A stretch of DNA of 51,521 nucleotides from Sphingomonas sp. (GTDB taxonomy: Bacteria > Pseudomonadota > Alphaproteobacteria > Sphingomonadales > Sphingomonadaceae), in assembly GCF_025353885.1 (NCBI RefSeq), contig NZ_JANXNX010000114.1, forward strand, positions 1-51,521, given 5' to 3'. This document shows, piece after piece, positions 40,412 through 48,687 of this stretch; positions within the stretch are counted from its first letter, which is position 1; each line of letters opens with the position of its first letter. Both the position numbers and the translations under genes were made by a program. A model generated the notes under the pieces. The model did not search any database, was not told the DNA's origin, and saw only the letters and a program-made list of their open reading frames with translations.

Positions 40412-41110
40412 ATGGGGCGAGCGAAAATGTTGCTGGTTGAGGATGACGCCGCGCTGGCCGAATTGCTCGTCTATCACTTCAAGCGTGAGGACTTCGAGGT
40501 CGTCCAGACGCCGGATGGCGAGGAAGCGCTATTGTTGGCGCAGGAAACCCCGCCCGACATCGTTCTGCTCGACTGGATGGTCGAGGGGATTTCAGGCCTT
40601 GAAGTCTGCCGCCGCCTGCGTCGGATGAGTGAAACCGCGAACGTGCCGATCATCATGCTGACCGCGCGCGGCGAAGAGGAGGATCGCGTGCGCGGCCTCG
40701 AAACCGGTGCCGACGACTATGTCACCAAGCCATTTTCACCGCGCGAACTGGTCGCCCGCGTCGGCGCGGTCCTGCGCCGCGTGCGGCCCGGCCTGGCGGG
40801 CGAGGTGCTGAACTATGCTGACATCGAAATGGATACCGTGGGGCACAAGGTCAAACGGTCGGGCTCGATGGTCGCGCTCGGCCCTACCGAGTTCCGCTTG
40901 CTCAAACATTTCCTGGAACACCCAGGCTGGGTGTTTTCGCGCGAACGCCTGCTTGATTCGGTCTGGGGCCACGACAGCGACATCGAACCCCGCACCGTCG
41001 ACGTCCATATCCGTCGCCTCCGCAAGGCGATCAACGACGGCGGTCGGCCCGATATTATCCGCACCGTCCGCTCGGCGGGCTATGCCCTCGACGCAGAAGG
41101 TCGGCTTTAA
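40412..41110 (+). CDS. phoB: Phosphate-regulon response regulator PhoB
   Basis: OmpR-type response regulator, 232 residues. The receiver domain has the acidic pair LLVEDDAAL, phosphoacceptor Asp54 (IVLLDWMVEG), Thr in MLTARG and Lys in DDYVTKPFSPREL. The C-terminal winged helix has GPTEFRLLKHFLEHPGWVFSR and RTVDVHIRRLRKAI. It begins immediately after the phoU stop and is the end of the phoR-phoU-phoB set. Confidence 0.97.
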   Translation: MGRAKMLLVEDDAALAELLVYHFKREDFEVVQTPDGEEALLLAQETPPDIVLLDWMVEGISGLEVCRRLRRMSETANVPIIMLTARGEEEDRVRGLETGADDYVTKPFSPRELVARVGAVLRRVRPGLAGEVLNYADIEMDTVGHKVKRSGSMVALGPTEFRLLKHFLEHPGWVFSRERLLDSVWGHDSDIEPRTVDVHIRRLRKAINDGGRPDIIRTVRSAGYALDAEGRL

Positions 41111-41284
41111 GTTTTAGGGAAGCGAAGACAGCATTGCCTTGACGTCATTCTGCCAAATTCGTTTCGGCTCGATGCAACGCTTTTCAGTCTGAAACATTTG
41201 ATGACCGTGGCCTTTGCTTTGCGGCTTGGCCGTAAAGCGGCGCGTTCCCCCTCGCGTCGTCGAGGATCAAATGGAGAAAAACCC

Positions 41285-41623
41285 GTGAAAAGCTTGATTT
41301 TTGCCGCCGCCCTGATGATGGGCAGCGCCGCAGTGGCGCAGATGGCCCCACCCGCACCTGCCGACGCAGGGGCCGCGACCATGCCAGCAGACCCCGCAGC
41401 ACCGCCGCCCGCCGATTCCGGTGCGTCGATGCCGCCACCGGCAGCACCGAACACCATGGCAACTCACCCAGCGGCGCCGATGGCTTCCGCTGCCGCGCCG
41501 GGTCCCCAAGCCAGCTACCCACGCTGCTCGAAAATGGTCACCGACCAGTGTCGCCAGGGATCAGGGCGTGAATCCGACACCATGGGCGGCAAGCCCGCGC
41601 ATCGGCATTCGCGTCACAAATAA
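41285..41623 (+). CDS. Small exported Ala/Pro-rich protein
   Basis: A 112-residue protein from GTG 41285, with GGAG 8 bases upstream. Residues 1-19 are a signal peptide (MKSLIFAAALMMGSAAVAQ). The mature part is low-complexity, Ala/Pro/Met-rich, followed by a polar tail with two Cys (RCSKMVTDQCRQGSG) and a His-rich end. No known domain is recognised; a periplasmic location is likely. A strong terminator follows at 41644-41678, so it is a single-gene unit. Confidence 0.7.
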   Translation: MKSLIFAAALMMGSAAVAQMAPPAPADAGAATMPADPAAPPPADSGASMPPPAAPNTMATHPAAPMASAAAPGPQASYPRCSKMVTDQCRQGSGRESDTMGGKPAHRHSRHK

Positions 41624-41643
41624 TCTCCGAAGCTGATTAGTTA

Positions 41644-41678
41644 ACGGCGTCCGACTGAATCAGTCGGACGCCGTTTTC
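41644..41678 (+). terminator. Rho-independent terminator
   Basis: A perfect inverted repeat of 15-base arms, beginning ACGGCGTCCGACTGA, with one central base, then TCAGTCGGACGCCGT running into TTTTCGTTT. It follows the small Ala/Pro-rich gene by 20 bases. The stem is GC-rich and the T-run is on the plus strand. Confidence 0.85.
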
Positions 41679-41741
41679 GTTTGCCGGTATTGGAGTATCA
41701 ACTTTTTCGCGGCATGATCGGTCCAGACGGGGAGTGATCAT

Positions 41742-42794
41742 TTGTATAGCGAAAACGAACTCGAATCGGCGGTAGCGTCAGGCACGCTTTCTCGCGAAGC
41801 CGCCGACGCTCTGCGCGGCCATGTGGCGAACATTCGCCAGACGCCCTCGGCCGATGAGGAGCAATTCCGGCTGATCACCAGCTTCAACGATATTTTCGTC
41901 GCCATTGCAGGGACGCTCGTGCTGGTCGGCGCGGGCTGGCTCGGCGGCGGCATCTGGCCACCGCTCGGTGGACTGGCAGTCGCCGCGGCTGCGTGGGCGA
42001 TGGCCGAATTCTTTACGCGCCAGCGACGGATGGCGTTCCCCAGCATCGTTTTCTTCATTGCCTTTGTCGGCGGGGTCTATGCGTTCGGGATGTTCGGCAT
42101 CCTGTCCTCGCTGGGCATCACCGGTGTCAGCCTGTTCAGCGGCACGTCGCGCAATTTCCTGATCGCGCAGTCGGTCGGCGCTGCGCTCGTTGTCGGGGCG
42201 AGCTGGCTGCACTGGCGGCGGTTCATGGTGCCAATCGCCGTCGCCGCCGGGGTCGCGGCCATCGCGCGCCTGCTGTTCACCCTGATCGCCGCCGCGGCCT
42301 ATCCCGATGTCGGTCAGTGGATGCTCTTCCTGGTGCTGGCGGGCGGCCTGACGATCTTTGCTTATGCGATGTGGTGGGACATGAGCGATCGCGACCGCAA
42401 GACGCGCAAATCCGACGTGGCTTTCTGGCTGCACCTCGCCGCGTCACCGATGATCGTCCACCCGATCTTTGTGCTGCTGGGTGTCAACATCGGCATCAGC
42501 GAAGGCAATTCCGTGGTGATCGCCGTGCTTGCCATTGTCATTTACGCCGCTCTTGCGGTCGTGGCGCTGATCGTCGATCGGCGGGCAATCCTGGTCTCGG
42601 CGCTGGTCTATGTCCTCGCAGCGGCAATCTACCTCGTCTCGAAGATCGGGTCATCCGGCCTTAGTTTTGCGCTGGCGATCATTATCATCGGGTCCAGCCT
42701 GCTGATGCTGTCGGCGTTCTGGCAGACGATGCGCAAGCAGATTTTGCCACTGTTGCCCGACAGTCTGGGCAACCGAATGCCCGTTGTCGGCTAA
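41742..42794 (+). CDS. DUF2157 multi-spanning membrane protein
   Basis: A 350-residue protein with a polar N-terminal segment (residues 1-45: a short helical region with SGTLSREAADALRGHV) followed by about nine to ten hydrophobic helices, as in DUF2157 proteins. It starts at TTG 41742 with GGGGAG 8 bases upstream. A conserved-looking MWWDMSDRDRKTRKSDVAFWL loop separates two helix blocks. No catalytic motif is visible. Function unknown. Confidence 0.8.
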   Translation: MYSENELESAVASGTLSREAADALRGHVANIRQTPSADEEQFRLITSFNDIFVAIAGTLVLVGAGWLGGGIWPPLGGLAVAAAAWAMAEFFTRQRRMAFPSIVFFIAFVGGVYAFGMFGILSSLGITGVSLFSGTSRNFLIAQSVGAALVVGASWLHWRRFMVPIAVAAGVAAIARLLFTLIAAAAYPDVGQWMLFLVLAGGLTIFAYAMWWDMSDRDRKTRKSDVAFWLHLAASPMIVHPIFVLLGVNIGISEGNSVVIAVLAIVIYAALAVVALIVDRRAILVSALVYVLAAAIYLVSKIGSSGLSFALAIIIIGSSLLMLSAFWQTMRKQILPLLPDSLGNRMPVVG

Positions 42795-42797
42795 GCC

Positions 42798-43133
42798 CTA
42801 TTCAGCAACCAGCTTCATCAACCGCCGCTCGATCGGCGCGAGTACCGGCCCAAGTTCGTGTCCGCGCCGCAGGACGACCCCGCCCTGCCCGAACAGCGTC
42901 CATTGCCCCTGTCGATTGCGTAGCGACGGGCGCTTCTCGATGCGGAATTCGGGGTTTTCGGCCGTCCGTCGAAAGGCCGAGAAGATGGCTGCATCGCGCC
43001 CCAGGTCCATGGCGTAGTCGCGCCAGTGCCCTGCCGAAACCATCCGACCGTAAAGGTCCAGGATGCGCGACAGTTCGCCGCGGTCAAAGCCGACCTGCAA
43101 CGCTGACCGTGGGAACGGTGCAACAGTGCCCAT
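42798..43133 (-). CDS. DUF2794 family protein
   Basis: A 111-residue cytoplasmic protein of the alphaproteobacterial DUF2794 family. It contains FDRGELSRILDLYGRMVSAG, WRDYAMDLGRDAAIFSAFRR and a C-terminal LYKTPD-like region replaced here by GQWTLFGQGGVVLRRG. Its ATG at 43133 overlaps the last base of cysE, so the two are coupled. Function unknown. Confidence 0.85.
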   Translation of the reverse strand: MGTVAPFPRSALQVGFDRGELSRILDLYGRMVSAGHWRDYAMDLGRDAAIFSAFRRTAENPEFRIEKRPSLRNRQGQWTLFGQGGVVLRRGHELGPVLAPIERRLMKLVAE

Positions 43134-43816
43134 CAGGCGCGGTTACGCCGATCGGCGTCAGTGCTTTCACTGAGGATTGCGAGCTTTGCGCGCAAGGTTT
43201 CGACTTCGCACCTCAGGATCTCGAGTTGCTGGGTGGCCGGGTCGAACCGCTCGCTGCAAGGCGTTCCATAGGGCATAAACCCCTGCTGGTATTCGGTTGC
43301 CGCGACCAACGTGGCGCGCGCCGGGATGCCAACCATCGTCGCACCCTCGGGCACGTCCTTGGTCACCACCGAATTGGCACCGATGCGCGCCCGGACGCCG
43401 ACCGTGATCGGCCCCAGCACCTGCGCACCCGACCCGATGATGACATTGTCGCAGATCGTCGGGTGCCGCTTGCCCGGAACGCCATCAGCCGGGTTGGTGC
43501 CACCAAGCGTCACACACTGATAGATGGTGACATTGTCGCCGATTTCGGCAGTCTCCCCAATCACGGTAAAGCCATGGTCAATAAAAAGATTGCGTCCGAT
43601 GCTCGCGCCTGGGTGAATGTCGATCGCGGTTACCAGCCGGCCGACATGATTGACCAGTCGCGCCGCGAAATACAACTCGCCGCGGAACAGCCAATGGGCA
43701 ATCCGGTGAAAACCAAGCGCCCAAACACCGGGATAAAGCAACACTTCCCAGCGCGACCGCGCCGCAGGGTCGCGCGACTTCACAGAGTCGAGATAGCTAA
43801 TCAATGCGTCGACCAC
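43133..43816 (-). CDS. cysE: Serine O-acetyltransferase (EpsC-type CysE)
   Basis: Acetylates L-serine in cysteine biosynthesis. It has 227 residues from a GTG start at 43816. The N-terminal helical region is shortened compared with E. coli CysE. Left-handed beta-helix hexapeptides follow (IDIHPGASIGRNLFIDHGF; the catalytic His is in IDHG; then GKRHPTICDNVIIGSGAQVLG). The C-terminus forms a coiled-coil-like tail (LEILRCEVETLRAKLAIL). It is divergent from a TSUP permease and coupled to DUF2794. Confidence 0.94.
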   Translation of the reverse strand: MVDALISYLDSVKSRDPAARSRWEVLLYPGVWALGFHRIAHWLFRGELYFAARLVNHVGRLVTAIDIHPGASIGRNLFIDHGFTVIGETAEIGDNVTIYQCVTLGGTNPADGVPGKRHPTICDNVIIGSGAQVLGPITVGVRARIGANSVVTKDVPEGATMVGIPARATLVAATEYQQGFMPYGTPCSERFDPATQQLEILRCEVETLRAKLAILSESTDADRRNRA

Positions 43817-43940
43817 GTTCCGCCCCCTTAAAGACTCTGATTGTCATTTAGGAACTGCGGGGCTCGTTGCAACATTTCTCCGGCGATTACACAATCGATT
43901 AGCACTTGTTCCAGACCACACTTCAATCCACAGTAATGTC

Positions 43941-44708
43941 ATGGACTTTATCGACATTGCCCACATCGAAGGTCTCTTGCCCTTTATTGCTGTGGGCTTT
44001 GGCGCGCAGTTGATCGACGGGGCGCTCGGCATGGCATTCGGGGTAATCTCGAACACTTTGCTGGTCAGCGTGCTGGGCGTAGCACCCGCGCGCGCATCGG
44101 CGGGCGTCCATCTGGTCGAAATGTTCACCACGGCGGCTTCGGGAATCAGCCACGCCCTGCATCGCAACGTCGACTGGAAGCTGTTTGGCAACTTGGTGAT
44201 ACCCGGCGTGATCGGCGGCATTGCGGGTGCATACCTGGTGGTCAACTTGGATGCGGCGGTGACCCGGCCCTTCGTTATGGCCTATCTCTCGATCATCGGC
44301 ATCACGCTGTTCGCGCGGTCGTTCGGCATACCCTCCCAACGCAAGCAACCACGCTTTATCGCGCCACTCGGCTTGGTCGGCGGCTTTCTGGATGCCGCTG
44401 GCGGTGGTGGCTGGGGCCCGGTGGTCACATCGAACCTGCTGATCCAGGGCACCGAACCGCGGCGCACGATCGGGACGGTCAACGCCGCCGAGTTTTTCCT
44501 GACCGTCACCGTGTCGATCACGTTCATTATCGGGTTGGGGTTCGAGGCATTTACGGTGGCGACGATGGGCCTGTTGATCGGCGGTGTCGCGGCGGCTCCG
44601 CTGGGTGCGCTGCTCGCCAAACGCGTGCGGACGATGATGCTGTTGCGCCTGGTCGGTATTGTCCTGATCGCCACCAGCGTCTTCAGTCTTTATAGGGCGC
44701 TCGCCTGA
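43941..44708 (+). CDS. TSUP-family (TauE/SafE) anion permease
   Basis: Membrane protein of the sulfite exporter TauE/SafE family, 255 residues, about eight hydrophobic segments. The two-fold pseudo-repeat is seen as GFGAQLIDGALGMAFGVISNTLL and GLVGGFLDAAGGGGWGPVVTS. Such proteins move sulfite, sulfonates or other small anions. Its place beside cysE fits sulfur metabolism but does not settle the substrate. Confidence 0.9.
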   Translation: MDFIDIAHIEGLLPFIAVGFGAQLIDGALGMAFGVISNTLLVSVLGVAPARASAGVHLVEMFTTAASGISHALHRNVDWKLFGNLVIPGVIGGIAGAYLVVNLDAAVTRPFVMAYLSIIGITLFARSFGIPSQRKQPRFIAPLGLVGGFLDAAGGGGWGPVVTSNLLIQGTEPRRTIGTVNAAEFFLTVTVSITFIIGLGFEAFTVATMGLLIGGVAAAPLGALLAKRVRTMMLLRLVGIVLIATSVFSLYRALA

Positions 44709-44721
44709 TACCGTCGGTGAT

Positions 44722-45162
44722 CTAATCCCAGCGCGCGGTAGCCCGGTCGTCGGCTTCCCGCGCCTCGACCCAGCCGGACCGCCCGTCATCGAATCGTTCC
44801 TGCTTCCAGAATGGCGCACGCGTTTTCAATGCATCTATCAAGAACGCACAGCCATCCAGCGCGGCCGCGCGGTGTGCCGACGATGTCCCGACAAAAACAA
44901 TACGCTCGCCCGGAGCCATCGTCCCAACCCGGTGGATGATCGACACCGTATCCAGCGACCATCGCGTAGACGCCTCTTCGCCCAATTCCTGCAGAGCGCG
45001 GATCGTCATCGCCGGATAATGATCGAGCGTCAGCGAAACCAATCCGCCGTCACCGCGCACAATTCCGACAAAACTGGCGATTGCACCGATGCCCGGTCCG
45101 CCGAGGAAATCGATCTCGACCCCGCAGTCGAAGGGATTGTTTTCGACGCGGACTCGGATCAT
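44722..45162 (-). CDS. moaE: Molybdopterin synthase catalytic subunit MoaE
   Basis: Transfers sulfur from MoaD thiocarboxylate to precursor Z in molybdopterin synthesis. It has 146 residues from ATG 45162, which overlaps the moaD TGA by 4 bases. Typical segments are ASFVGIVRGDGG, LDHYPAMTI, HRVGTMAPGERIVFVGTSSAHR and the catalytic-lysine region KTRAPFWKQE. A longer frame upstream overlaps moaD fully and is not used. Confidence 0.95.
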   Translation of the reverse strand: MIRVRVENNPFDCGVEIDFLGGPGIGAIASFVGIVRGDGGLVSLTLDHYPAMTIRALQELGEEASTRWSLDTVSIIHRVGTMAPGERIVFVGTSSAHRAAALDGCAFLIDALKTRAPFWKQERFDDGRSGWVEAREADDRATARWD

Positions 45163-45413
45163 CCTCCCGTCACCGGTGGAAAAAAGGCGATCTCGCCCGG
45201 GAAGCCAAGCGGCGCGTCGAGAGGAGCCATTGCCAGGTCGATAGCCCCGCGAACCTTCTCCAAATCCTTGAAGGCCACAGCATAACCGCCACCACGTTCG
45301 CGCAATCTGATGCAAAGTGCGCCCAGCGTATTGTCGCTCGGCACCAGATCGACCAGTTCCTCGCCAATCCCGATGGCGTCGCGGAACCGCGCAAAATAAA
45401 GGACTTTCGCCAT
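45159..45413 (-). CDS. moaD: Molybdopterin synthase sulfur carrier MoaD
   Basis: Ubiquitin-like sulfur carrier, 84 residues, ending in the required Gly-Gly (PPVTGG), which is adenylated and thiocarboxylated. The N-terminus MAKVLYFARFRDAIG and the GEIAFFPPVTGG end are diagnostic. It starts directly after the pgsA stop and overlaps moaE by 4 bases. Other moa/mob genes are not in the window. Confidence 0.95.
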   Translation of the reverse strand: MAKVLYFARFRDAIGIGEELVDLVPSDNTLGALCIRLRERGGGYAVAFKDLEKVRGAIDLAMAPLDAPLGFPGEIAFFPPVTGG

Positions 45414-45965
45414 TCAATCCATGTGCCGAATGCCGACGCGCAGATAATCCCAGCCGGTGATGACCGTCAGGACCGCAGCCGCCCACAGCGAGACGAGACC
45501 GACGGTCTTAATCCACAGCAGCAGCGGCAGCGCACCCGCCAGAATCAGTGCGCCCAATGATACGAGTTGCAGCGTCGTCTTCCATTTGGCCAATTGAGAA
45601 ACTGGTACGGAGACGCGAACCTCCGCCAGGAATTCGCGCAAACCCGATACCGCAATCTCGCGAAGCAGGATCACAAGCGCCGCGATCTTGTGCCACGCCG
45701 CGATGTCGCCGGTCCCAACCAGGATCAGGATGACCGACGCAATCATGATCTTGTCGGCAATGGGGTCAAGGAATTGGCCCAGCTTCGACACGGCGCCTTG
45801 CGCGCGCGCCAGATAGCCGTCGAAATAATCGGTAATGCCCATCAGGCAATACAGAGCAAAGGCGAGGCCGTATCCCAGCGCCCAGCCCGGAAACCAGAGC
45901 AACCAAACGAGCAAGGGCAGCGTCACGATGCGCGACAGGGTGAGAAGATTGGGAACCGTCCACAT
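45414..45965 (-). CDS. pgsA: CDP-diacylglycerol-glycerol-3-phosphate 3-phosphatidyltransferase
   Basis: Inner-membrane enzyme making phosphatidylglycerol phosphate. ATG 45965 gives 183 residues starting MWTVPNLLTLSRIV, the usual PgsA opening; ATG 46001 is in frame but less typical. The CDP-alcohol phosphatidyltransferase motif (D-G-x2-A-R-x8-G-x3-D-x3-D) is complete in DYFDGYLARAQGAVSKLGQF and LDPIADK. Four to five membrane segments. It shares a strand with moaD and moaE and is divergent from the LplT-like transporter. Confidence 0.95.
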   Translation of the reverse strand: MWTVPNLLTLSRIVTLPLLVWLLWFPGWALGYGLAFALYCLMGITDYFDGYLARAQGAVSKLGQFLDPIADKIMIASVILILVGTGDIAAWHKIAALVILLREIAVSGLREFLAEVRVSVPVSQLAKWKTTLQLVSLGALILAGALPLLLWIKTVGLVSLWAAAVLTVITGWDYLRVGIRHMD

Positions 45966-46049
45966 GCAGCCGTCTGTTATAGCGTTTGGCGCGGCGCGCA
46001 AAGCTGGCTATTGGCTGCATAACACAAACGGGCGGGCCGCTTAGTCTTT

Positions 46050-47318
46050 ATGCAAAATACCGTCCATTTGTTGGGACGCCGTCGATTTTTGCCGCTTTTC
46101 GTGACCCAGGCTCTGGGCGCGTTCAACGACAATCTCTTCAAGACGGCGATGGTCCTGTTCGTCGTCTACAATGTTTATTCCGACCCCCGGCAGGAAGAGC
46201 AATTCAGCGCGCTGGCAACGGCGATTTTCATCGTCCCGTTCTTTCTGTTGTCGGCGGTCGCGGGCCAGCTCGCCGATGCAAACGACAAGGCGAAGCTGAT
46301 TCGCATCGTCAAAACTGCAGAAGTCGGCATCATGCTAGTCGGCGCGGCCGGGCTGTTCCTCGCCAATATTCCGCTCATGCTGGCGGCATTGCTGGCGATG
46401 GGGGTCCATTCGACCTTTTTCGGCCCGATCAAATATGCCCTGATGCCGCAGCATCTCCAGCCCGACGAGGTGTTGGGCGGCACCGGCCTGGTCGAGGCGG
46501 GAACCTATATCGCCGTGCTCGGCGGGACGATCGTAGCAGGATTGATCAGCGCGCAGACCGCCGCCTACGCGGTTGTCCTTGTCGCCGTGCTGGGCTGGTT
46601 CGCTGGCCGCGAGGTGCCACCTGCACCGCCGGCCGGCATCCCCGATCCGATCGACTATAACATCTTTCGCGCGTCCTACCGCCTCGTTTACGGTACGCTG
46701 CACATCCGTCGATTGTTCCTCGCCATCATCGCGATCAGCTTTTTCTGGACCATCGGCGCGGTGCTGTTCATCCAGTTTCCGCCACTGGTCAAAAATGTCC
46801 TGAATGCCGACAAAAGCGTCGCCAGCCTGTTTCTCGGGATATTTTCGGTCGGGATCGCGATTGGATCGGTGGTCATCAATCGCCTGTTGAAAAGCGAAGT
46901 TTCCGCGCGTTACGCACCGGGGTCGGTGATCGTCATGGGCCTGTTCGTGCTCGGCTTTCACTTCGTCGCGAAAAACTGGGAAGAAACCAGCAGTGCGCCG
47001 ATGCACACATTGCTCGGCTTTGCCCAACATCCAGGGGCACCCGCGCTCATCATCTGCCTGTTGGGGATCGCGACTGCGGGGGGCATGTTTGTCGTGCCGC
47101 TCTACGCATTCTTGACGACGACCGTCCCGCAAAGCGAAACCGCTCGGACGGTTGCCGCCAACAACCTCGTCAACTCAGGCGCGATGGTCATCGGATCGGG
47201 CATTGCGATCGGCCTCAGCGCACTCGGCGTGTCGGCTGTCGATCAATTCCTCCTGACCGCGGCGATGTGCGTGGGATCCGCCTGGCTGGCGTGGAAACTG
47301 CACCTCGCCTGCGACTGA
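46050..47318 (+). CDS. LplT-like MFS transporter (putative lysophospholipid flippase)
   Basis: Twelve-helix major-facilitator protein of 422 residues resembling LplT and the transporter half of Aas/LplT fusions. RRRFLPLFVTQALGAFNDNLF is the characteristic N-terminus; GVHSTFFGPIKYALMPQHL and the GTGLVEAGTYIAVLGGTIV segment are typical. No acyltransferase (aas) domain is fused or adjacent. It is divergent from pgsA, in line with a phospholipid role. Substrate not proven. Confidence 0.85.
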   Translation: MQNTVHLLGRRRFLPLFVTQALGAFNDNLFKTAMVLFVVYNVYSDPRQEEQFSALATAIFIVPFFLLSAVAGQLADANDKAKLIRIVKTAEVGIMLVGAAGLFLANIPLMLAALLAMGVHSTFFGPIKYALMPQHLQPDEVLGGTGLVEAGTYIAVLGGTIVAGLISAQTAAYAVVLVAVLGWFAGREVPPAPPAGIPDPIDYNIFRASYRLVYGTLHIRRLFLAIIAISFFWTIGAVLFIQFPPLVKNVLNADKSVASLFLGIFSVGIAIGSVVINRLLKSEVSARYAPGSVIVMGLFVLGFHFVAKNWEETSSAPMHTLLGFAQHPGAPALIICLLGIATAGGMFVVPLYAFLTTTVPQSETARTVAANNLVNSGAMVIGSGIAIGLSALGVSAVDQFLLTAAMCVGSAWLAWKLHLACD

Positions 47319-47321
47319 CGA

Positions 47322-47342
47322 TCCTGATCGTTTCGATCAGGA
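47322..47342. terminator. Stem-loop after the LplT-like gene
   Basis: TCCTGATCG (47322-47330), loop TTT, CGATCAGGA (47334-47342): a perfect 9-bp hairpin 4 bases after the transporter stop. No T-run follows on either strand, so termination is possible but weak. It also covers the stop of the tiny minus-strand frame at 47337. Confidence 0.35.
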
Positions 47343-47441
47343 CAGGAACCCATAAAACGCCATGAAGCCGGCTATGAACGTCATTAGGAACAACTGTGCG
47401 TCCGACATCGGGACCGGTTTTGGCGCAGGGGCGTAATACAC
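47337..47441 (-). CDS. Possible 34-residue membrane microprotein
   Basis: In the 328-base gap 47319-47646 a minus-strand frame reads from GTG 47441 to TGA 47337: 34 residues with a polar start (YYAPAPKPVPMSDAQ), then one hydrophobic segment (LFLMTFIAGFMAFYGFLS). An internal ATG at 47408 would leave 23 residues. Codons are mostly GC-ending, but no clear ribosome-binding site precedes either start. The rest of the gap (47442-47646) shows no other credible frame; it presumably holds the promoter of the cytochrome c gene. Confidence 0.35.
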   Translation of the reverse strand: MYYAPAPKPVPMSDAQLFLMTFIAGFMAFYGFLS

Positions 47442-47646
47442 CGGCAGCGTAGCACGAAATGGGTGACGGGAGGGCTGAATGCCGATGGCCAGACTGTGTA
47501 ACATCATCAAAAGTTAACGTTCTGGTTACCACAATGGCCAGCGTTAATTTCGGGCCGGGTGCCACTGTCCGAAGCTGGGACGATTGCGGCGGAGGGGCAT
47601 CGCTGTATTAAGCGGTTAGTCTTTCTCGCGAAAAACCAGGAACGCC

Positions 47647-48093
47647 ATGTCCAGACTTCCACTACTGGTCAGCCTCGTTGCGCTGACCGCTTTGACTGCC
47701 TGCTCGAAAGAGCCTTCGGGTGATACCGGCGTCCCCCAGGCCGCTGCCGCTGACGTGGTAAGGGGGGTGAAACTGGCCAGTTTGAAAGGCGATTCTGCAG
47801 CCGGGGGTGCTGTGTTCGCGCAATGCATGGCGTGCCATGTGACAGAGGCAGGCGTTAATCGCATGGGACCCTCGCTCCATGCGGTCGTCGGGCGCAAGGC
47901 CGGTTCGATTGACGGGTTCCGATACTCCCCCGCCATGAAAGCAAGCGGCGTCACATGGAGCGAAGCCAAGCTTTTCGAATATCTGGAAGCCCCCCGCCGC
48001 GTCGTTCCGGGCACCACGATGGGCTTCGCCGGACTGGCAAACCCCCAGCAGCGCGCCGACGTTATTGCTTATCTGAAGGCGAACGCCGGGTAA
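47647..48093 (+). CDS. Lipid-anchored class I cytochrome c
   Basis: Small mono-heme cytochrome c, 148 residues. Signal with lipobox LTAC (lipidated Cys19), a short linker, then the heme motif Cys60-Met-Ala-Cys63-His64. The distal Met ligand is in PGTTMGFAGL near the C-terminus; RMGPSLHAVVGRKAG and ADVIAYLKA are family landmarks of cytochrome c550/c552. It should act as an electron carrier at the outer face of the inner membrane or in the periplasm. Confidence 0.92.
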   Translation: MSRLPLLVSLVALTALTACSKEPSGDTGVPQAAAADVVRGVKLASLKGDSAAGGAVFAQCMACHVTEAGVNRMGPSLHAVVGRKAGSIDGFRYSPAMKASGVTWSEAKLFEYLEAPRRVVPGTTMGFAGLANPQQRADVIAYLKANAG

Positions 48094-48134
48094 GGGCGCT
48101 GCCCGCCGTCGGCGACGGGAAAAGCTAAGAAGTT

Positions 48135-48210
48135 TGGTGGAGCCTAGCGGGATCGAACCGCTGACCTCTACACTGCCAGTGTAGCGCTCTCCCAGCTGAG
48201 CTAAGGCCCC
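48135..48210 (-). tRNA. tRNA-Ala (anticodon GGC)
   Basis: 76 bases with an encoded CCA end. The minus-strand sequence begins GGGGCCTTAGCTCAGCTGGG and folds as a cloverleaf: acceptor stem GGGGCCT/AGGCTCC, including the G3-U70 pair that identifies alanine tRNAs; anticodon stem CTACA/TGTAG with loop CTGGCAG; T arm AGCGGTTCGATCCCGCT. It reads GCC/GCU alanine codons. It lies between the cytochrome c gene and the FYDLN_acid gene, on the same strand as the latter. Confidence 0.98.
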
Positions 48211-48269
48211 ATCAGGGACGCGCGGCATATGACAGGCCGCGCGCCTATGCAAGACAAGTCTGGAATTAC

Positions 48270-48590
48270 TTAGACGTCGCCCTGCGTTGTGCCGGTATCG
48301 ACACCCAGGTCGTCGTCGCCGCCCAGATCGACTTCATCGTCGGGCGATTTCTCGGCATCCTCGTCGACGTCGATGTCCAGGTCGCTGTCGCCAAGATCGG
48401 AATCGTCCTTGACGTCGGCATCCTTCTTGACCGCGTCGAACGGCAGTGGCTGCTTCGACTTCAGGATCGACTCGGGAGCCCATTCATTGGCGCAGTTGAT
48501 GCAGGTGACCGGGTCTTCTTTGGTCAGATCGTAAAAGCGCGTGCCGCACTTGGGACAAGTGCGCTTCGTGCCCCATTCAGGCTTAACCAT
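48270..48590 (-). CDS. FYDLN_acid (TIGR02300) family protein
   Basis: A 106-residue alphaproteobacterial protein with an N-terminal zinc-ribbon-like module (CPKCGTRFYDL, then CINCANEW), from which the FYDLN name comes, and a long very acidic tail (SDLGDSDLDIDVDEDAEK). Cytoplasmic; function unknown. It is divergent from aroA and sits upstream of tRNA-Ala in the same direction. Confidence 0.93.
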   Translation of the reverse strand: MVKPEWGTKRTCPKCGTRFYDLTKEDPVTCINCANEWAPESILKSKQPLPFDAVKKDADVKDDSDLGDSDLDIDVDEDAEKSPDDEVDLGGDDDLGVDTGTTQGDV

Positions 48591-48687
48591 GGGCTTCGTT
48601 TCGCTCCGGAAAAATTGAGATCAGCGGGTAGTCCGCAAGTCGGCGCTGCCCTTGCCATAGCCAAACCGCACTGTCAAAGCCGCTGCC

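Noticed and set aside
43923-44819. 298-residue minus-strand frame across the TSUP gene
   Set aside because: The plus-strand frame has clear membrane segments and TSUP repeats; the minus frame is polar and featureless.
48135-48210. tRNA-Ala as integration site of a mobile element
   Set aside because: No partial repeat of the tRNA 3' end and no integrase gene were seen in the flanks.
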